Origin: JAFGVL01 sp963662245
GTDB taxonomy: Bacteria > Bacteroidota > Bacteroidia > Bacteroidales > Paludibacteraceae
Reading direction: 5' to 3'
Length of the DNA: 64,000 bases
NCBI GenBank assembly: GCA_963662245.2
Contig: CAXXVQ010000001.1
Coordinates: 186,001-250,000, forward strand
Shown: piece after piece, positions 60,860 through 64,000 of the stretch
Layout: every line of letters starts with the position of its first letter
Numbering within the stretch: position 1 is the first letter of the stretch
Made by a program: the position numbers and the translations under genes
Notes under the pieces: generated by a model
The model's input: only the letters and a program-made list of their open reading frames with translations
Databases searched by the model: none
Told to the model about the DNA's origin: nothing

Positions 60860-63800
60860 ATGAAGGATTTTAAATCTATTAAACTAGTTCTTGAAAACGG
60901 AACTGAATTTGAAGGGATGTCGTTCGGTTATGAAAAATCAACGGCAGGTGAAATCGTTTTTAACACTGCCATGGTTGGTTACCCTGAAAGTTTGACAGAC
61001 CCATCTTATGCTGGTCAAATATTGACGGTTACTTTCCCATTAGTTGGTAACTATGGTGTACCGGAAGACAAACAAGAAAACAATCTATCTACATTTTACG
61101 AATCGGAAATAATTCATGTCAAAGGCTTGATTATTTCCGATTATTCGTTTGAATATAGCCACTGGAATGCTCAAAAAAGCCTTTCAGAATGGCTAAAAGA
61201 GCACAAAATTCCTGCAATCTTTGGTATTGACACTCGCGAGCTGACAAAGATTATCCGCGAAACAGGTGCGATGAAAGCAAAAATCGTTTTCCCTGAGGAA
61301 CCAATTGAATTTGCTGATTACTCAGGAATCAACTGGGTAGCTGAAGTAAGTTGCAAAGAAGTTATCACTTACGGAACAGGAAAATACAAAATCGTTTTAG
61401 TTGACTGTGGTACTAAGCACAACATCATTCGTTGTTTATTGAAACGCGATGTAACTGTAATCCGTGTGCCTTGGGATTATGATTTCAATCAATTAGAATA
61501 CAATGGATTGTTTATTTCAAACGGTCCTGGAGACCCTTCTCTTTGCGATGTTACTGTAAACAACATCCAAAAAGCAATGGGAACAAGCAAGCCAATTTTT
61601 GGTATTTGTATGGGTAACCAATTGCTTTCAAGAGCAGGCGGCGCTAGTACTTACAAACTTAAATACGGTCACCGCAGCCATAACCAACCGGTTATCATGG
61701 CTGGGACAAACCGTTGCTTCATTACTTCTCAAAACCACGGTTATGCCGTTGATAATAATACTTTAGGTGCAGACTGGGAACCTTTATTCATCAACTTGAA
61801 TGATGACACTAACGAAGGTATCCGTCACAAAACCAAACCTTACTTTTCAGCACAATTCCACCCTGAAGCTGCTTCAGGCCCTACTGATACTGAATTCTTA
61901 TTCGATGACTTCATAAACGCTGTTGCAACTGGAAAACTTGAGCTTGCTTCTGGTAAAGTAGCTGAAAGCCATGACAGACCTAAAAAAGTTCTTGTACTGG
62001 GTTCAGGAGCATTAAAAATTGGTGAAGCTGGTGAGTTTGACTACTCTGGTTCTCAAGCATTAAAAGCGTTGAAAGAAGAAGGAATCGAAACTGTTCTTAT
62101 CAACCCAAATATTGCTACAGTACAAACCTCAGAAGGTATTGCAGATAAAATTTACTTCTTACCTGTAACTCCTTACTTCGTAGAAAAAGTTATCCAGAAA
62201 GAAGCTCCTGACGGACTATTCCTTTCATTTGGTGGACAAACTGCGTTGAACTGCGGTGTACAACTTTTTGAAACAGGAATTCTTGAAAAATACAATCTTC
62301 GTGTATTAGGTACTCCGGTACAATCTATCATTGACACTGAAGACCGCGACATCTTTGTTAAGAAACTTGACCAAATCGATGTTAAAACTATCAAGAGTGT
62401 TGCCGTAGGTAATATTGCTGACGCTCACAAAGCAGCTGAGATGTTAGGTTACCCAATCATTGTTCGTGCTGCTTATGCATTAGGTGGTCTTGGTAGTGGT
62501 TTCTGTAACAATGCAGAAGAGCTTGATGCTCTTGCTGAAAAAGCACTTAACTACTCTCCTCAGTTATTGGTTGAAAAATCATTAAAAGGATGGAAAGAAG
62601 TTGAGTACGAGGTAGTACGCGATAAATACGACAACTGTATCACAGTTTGTAACATGGAAAACTTCGACCCACTAGGTATCCATACCGGTGAAAGTATCGT
62701 TGTTGCTCCATCACAAACATTGACAAATAGCGAATATCACAAACTTCGTGAAATCGCAATCCGCATCGTTCGCCACATCGGTATCGTAGGTGAATGTAAT
62801 GTGCAATATGCTTTTGACCCGGAATCGGAAGATTACCGCGTAATTGAGGTAAATGCTCGTTTGAGCCGCTCTTCTGCCCTAGCATCTAAAGCAACAGGTT
62901 ATCCTTTAGCATTCGTAGCTGCTAAACTTGGTTTAGGTTACGGATTATATGAGTTGAAAAACTCTGTAACAAAAACTACATCTGCATTCTTCGAACCCGC
63001 ACTTGACTACTGTGTAGTTAAAATCCCTCGTTGGGACTTAGCTAAATTCCACGGAGTAAGTCGCGAAATTGGTTCTTCAATGAAGTCTGTAGGTGAAATC
63101 ATGTCTATTGGTCGTAACTTCGAGGAAGCTTTCCAAAAAGGTCTTCGTATGATTCAACAAGGCATGCACGGTTTCGTTGCAAACAAAGAATTATTCACCG
63201 ACCAATTAGAAAAAGACTTAGCAGAACCAACAGACAAGCGCGTGTTCTACTTATCTCAAGCATTTGAAGAAGGATACAGCGTAGATAAGATTTATAATCT
63301 TACAAAAATTGACAAGTGGTTCTTGTACAAACTTCAAAACATAATTAATACTTCTCATGCACTTGAAGCTTTCAATGCAAAAGAGGATATTCCTAATGAC
63401 TTGTTTATTAAAGCTAAAAAAATCGGTTTCTCTGATTACCAAATGGCAAAACTGGTTTACAAAAAACGCATGCCAAAAGACACTATGCGTTCTGAGCGTA
63501 TTAAACGAGGTATCCTTCCGGTAGTGAAGCAAATCGATACTTTGGCTGCAGAATATCCTGCACAAACAAACTATCTGTACATCACTTACAATGGTACGGC
63601 AAATGATGTAAACTACCTTGGCGATCACAAATCAGTTATTGTTCTTGGTTCAGGAGCTTACCGCATTGGTTCATCTGTAGAGTTTGACTGGTGTTCGGTA
63701 AATGCCTTAAATACTATCCGTAAAGAAGGTTACCGCTCAGTAATGATCAACTATAACCCAGAAACTGTATCTACTGACTACGATATTTGCGACCGTCTTT

Positions 63801-64000
63801 ACTTTGATGAATTAAGCTACGAGCGTGTTCGTGATATTATTGAATTGGAAAACCCTCATGGTGTAATCGTTTCTACCGGAGGTCAAATTCCAAATAACTT
63901 AGCAGTTAAGCTTGACCAATCAGGAGTTAAGATCCTTGGTACACAAGCAAAAGATATTGATAACGCAGAAGACCGTCATAAGTTCTCGTCTATGCTTGAT
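60860..64000 (+). CDS. carAB: Carbamoyl-phosphate synthase, small and large subunits fused (5' part, 1047 codons)
   Basis: From ATG at 60860 one frame runs open to the window edge. Residues 1-360 are CarA: N-terminal domain and class I amidotransferase with Cys 250 in 'FGICMGNQLL' and the pair His 334/Glu 336 in 'QFHPEA'. Without a stop it enters CarB at about residue 370: 'VLVLGSGALKIGEAGEFDYS', the ATP-grasp 'YALGGLGSGF', 'EVNARLSRSSALASKATGYP', and the second synthetase half from 'IVLGSGAYRIGSSVEFDW'. The enzyme makes carbamoyl phosphate from glutamine, bicarbonate and ATP for arginine and pyrimidines. The fused order and GSG...GEFDYSG motif are like eukaryotic CAD/CPS1. The stretch to the end of CarB lies beyond the window. 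Confidence 0.95.
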   Translation, partial: MKDFKSIKLVLENGTEFEGMSFGYEKSTAGEIVFNTAMVGYPESLTDPSYAGQILTVTFPLVGNYGVPEDKQENNLSTFYESEIIHVKGLIISDYSFEYSHWNAQKSLSEWLKEHKIPAIFGIDTRELTKIIRETGAMKAKIVFPEEPIEFADYSGINWVAEVSCKEVITYGTGKYKIVLVDCGTKHNIIRCLLKRDVTVIRVPWDYDFNQLEYNGLFISNGPGDPSLCDVTVNNIQKAMGTSKPIFGICMGNQLLSRAGGASTYKLKYGHRSHNQPVIMAGTNRCFITSQNHGYAVDNNTLGADWEPLFINLNDDTNEGIRHKTKPYFSAQFHPEAASGPTDTEFLFDDFINAVATGKLELASGKVAESHDRPKKVLVLGSGALKIGEAGEFDYSGSQALKALKEEGIETVLINPNIATVQTSEGIADKIYFLPVTPYFVEKVIQKEAPDGLFLSFGGQTALNCGVQLFETGILEKYNLRVLGTPVQSIIDTEDRDIFVKKLDQIDVKTIKSVAVGNIADAHKAAEMLGYPIIVRAAYALGGLGSGFCNNAEELDALAEKALNYSPQLLVEKSLKGWKEVEYEVVRDKYDNCITVCNMENFDPLGIHTGESIVVAPSQTLTNSEYHKLREIAIRIVRHIGIVGECNVQYAFDPESEDYRVIEVNARLSRSSALASKATGYPLAFVAAKLGLGYGLYELKNSVTKTTSAFFEPALDYCVVKIPRWDLAKFHGVSREIGSSMKSVGEIMSIGRNFEEAFQKGLRMIQQGMHGFVANKELFTDQLEKDLAEPTDKRVFYLSQAFEEGYSVDKIYNLTKIDKWFLYKLQNIINTSHALEAFNAKEDIPNDLFIKAKKIGFSDYQMAKLVYKKRMPKDTMRSERIKRGILPVVKQIDTLAAEYPAQTNYLYITYNGTANDVNYLGDHKSVIVLGSGAYRIGSSVEFDWCSVNALNTIRKEGYRSVMINYNPETVSTDYDICDRLYFDELSYERVRDIIELENPHGVIVSTGGQIPNNLAVKLDQSGVKILGTQAKDIDNAEDRHKFSSMLD

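Noticed and set aside
62173..63628. Minus-strand frames opposite carAB
   Set aside because: They are shadows of the strongly coding plus-strand carA-carB frame.

Overview
The window is AT-rich chromosomal DNA from a member of the Bacteroidota, most likely a Bacteroidales/Marinilabiliales-type lineage (the order is inference). Evidence for the phylum: type IX secretion (T9SS) proteins with both type A and type B C-terminal sorting domains, a PorP/SprF protein, a FeoA-FeoB fusion, the sigma-54 regulator-lptE-secG neighbourhood, 'TAnnTTTG' -7 boxes upstream of many genes, and a general lack of Shine-Dalgarno sequences.

Layout. 0-0.4 kb: 5' part of a GHL10 glycosidase-like gene (minus). 0.6-2.9 kb: sigma-54 activator, lptE, secG. 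2.9-4.3 kb: an IS4-family element inserted into the secG terminator, with an 11-bp target duplication. 4.6-19.7 kb: a surface/secretion cassette made of a giant repeat adhesin with a type B sorting domain, a PorP/SprF partner, a PorE-like TPR/propeller/OmpA protein and a SPOR-array protein. 19.8-25 kb: secreted proteins, a carboxyltransferase with its biotin carrier, initiator tRNA-fMet, ferritin and a Crp/Fnr regulator. 25-29 kb: M23-like protein, dxr, rseP and a thioredoxin as one operon. 29-33.6 kb (minus): a GLUG-repeat T9SS type A protein and a broken corA. 33.8-37.7 kb: XRE-cupin regulator, aminotransferase, carbonic anhydrase, a hypothetical protein and a nitroimidazole reductase-like gene with an in-frame TGA. 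38-42 kb: porin, feoAB and a Cys-rich membrane protein. 42-44.8 kb: alanine dehydrogenase, a YiiX-like papain-fold protein and a small lipoprotein. 45-51.2 kb: TetR-controlled RND efflux operon whose permease and TolC-type outer-membrane factor form one reading frame. 51.4-55.9 kb: beta-barrel, PgpA-like protein, ACP-like protein, antiporter remnant, dapB, SIMPL protein and glutamine amidotransferase. 56-57.4 kb: IS3-family element. 57.4-60.7 kb (minus): GH140-like glycosidase, frameshifted fetB, fetA and a membrane protein. 60.9 kb to the end: a carA-carB fusion running off the edge.

Three themes stand out. First, an envelope-secretion cassette couples a repeat adhesin to its own T9SS partners. 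Second, gene decay is scattered across the window: corA, fetB, a pyridoxamine-oxidase-fold gene and an antiporter are broken, and an ACP-like protein, a PgpA-like protein and an M23 protein lack key residues. Third, both insertion sequences sit in or directly beside intrinsic terminators. The best candidates for unusual biology are the RND-TolC fusion with an internal signal peptide, the altered GAFTGA loop in the sigma-54 activator, and the terminator-associated insertions. No CRISPR array, prophage or obvious defence system is visible.
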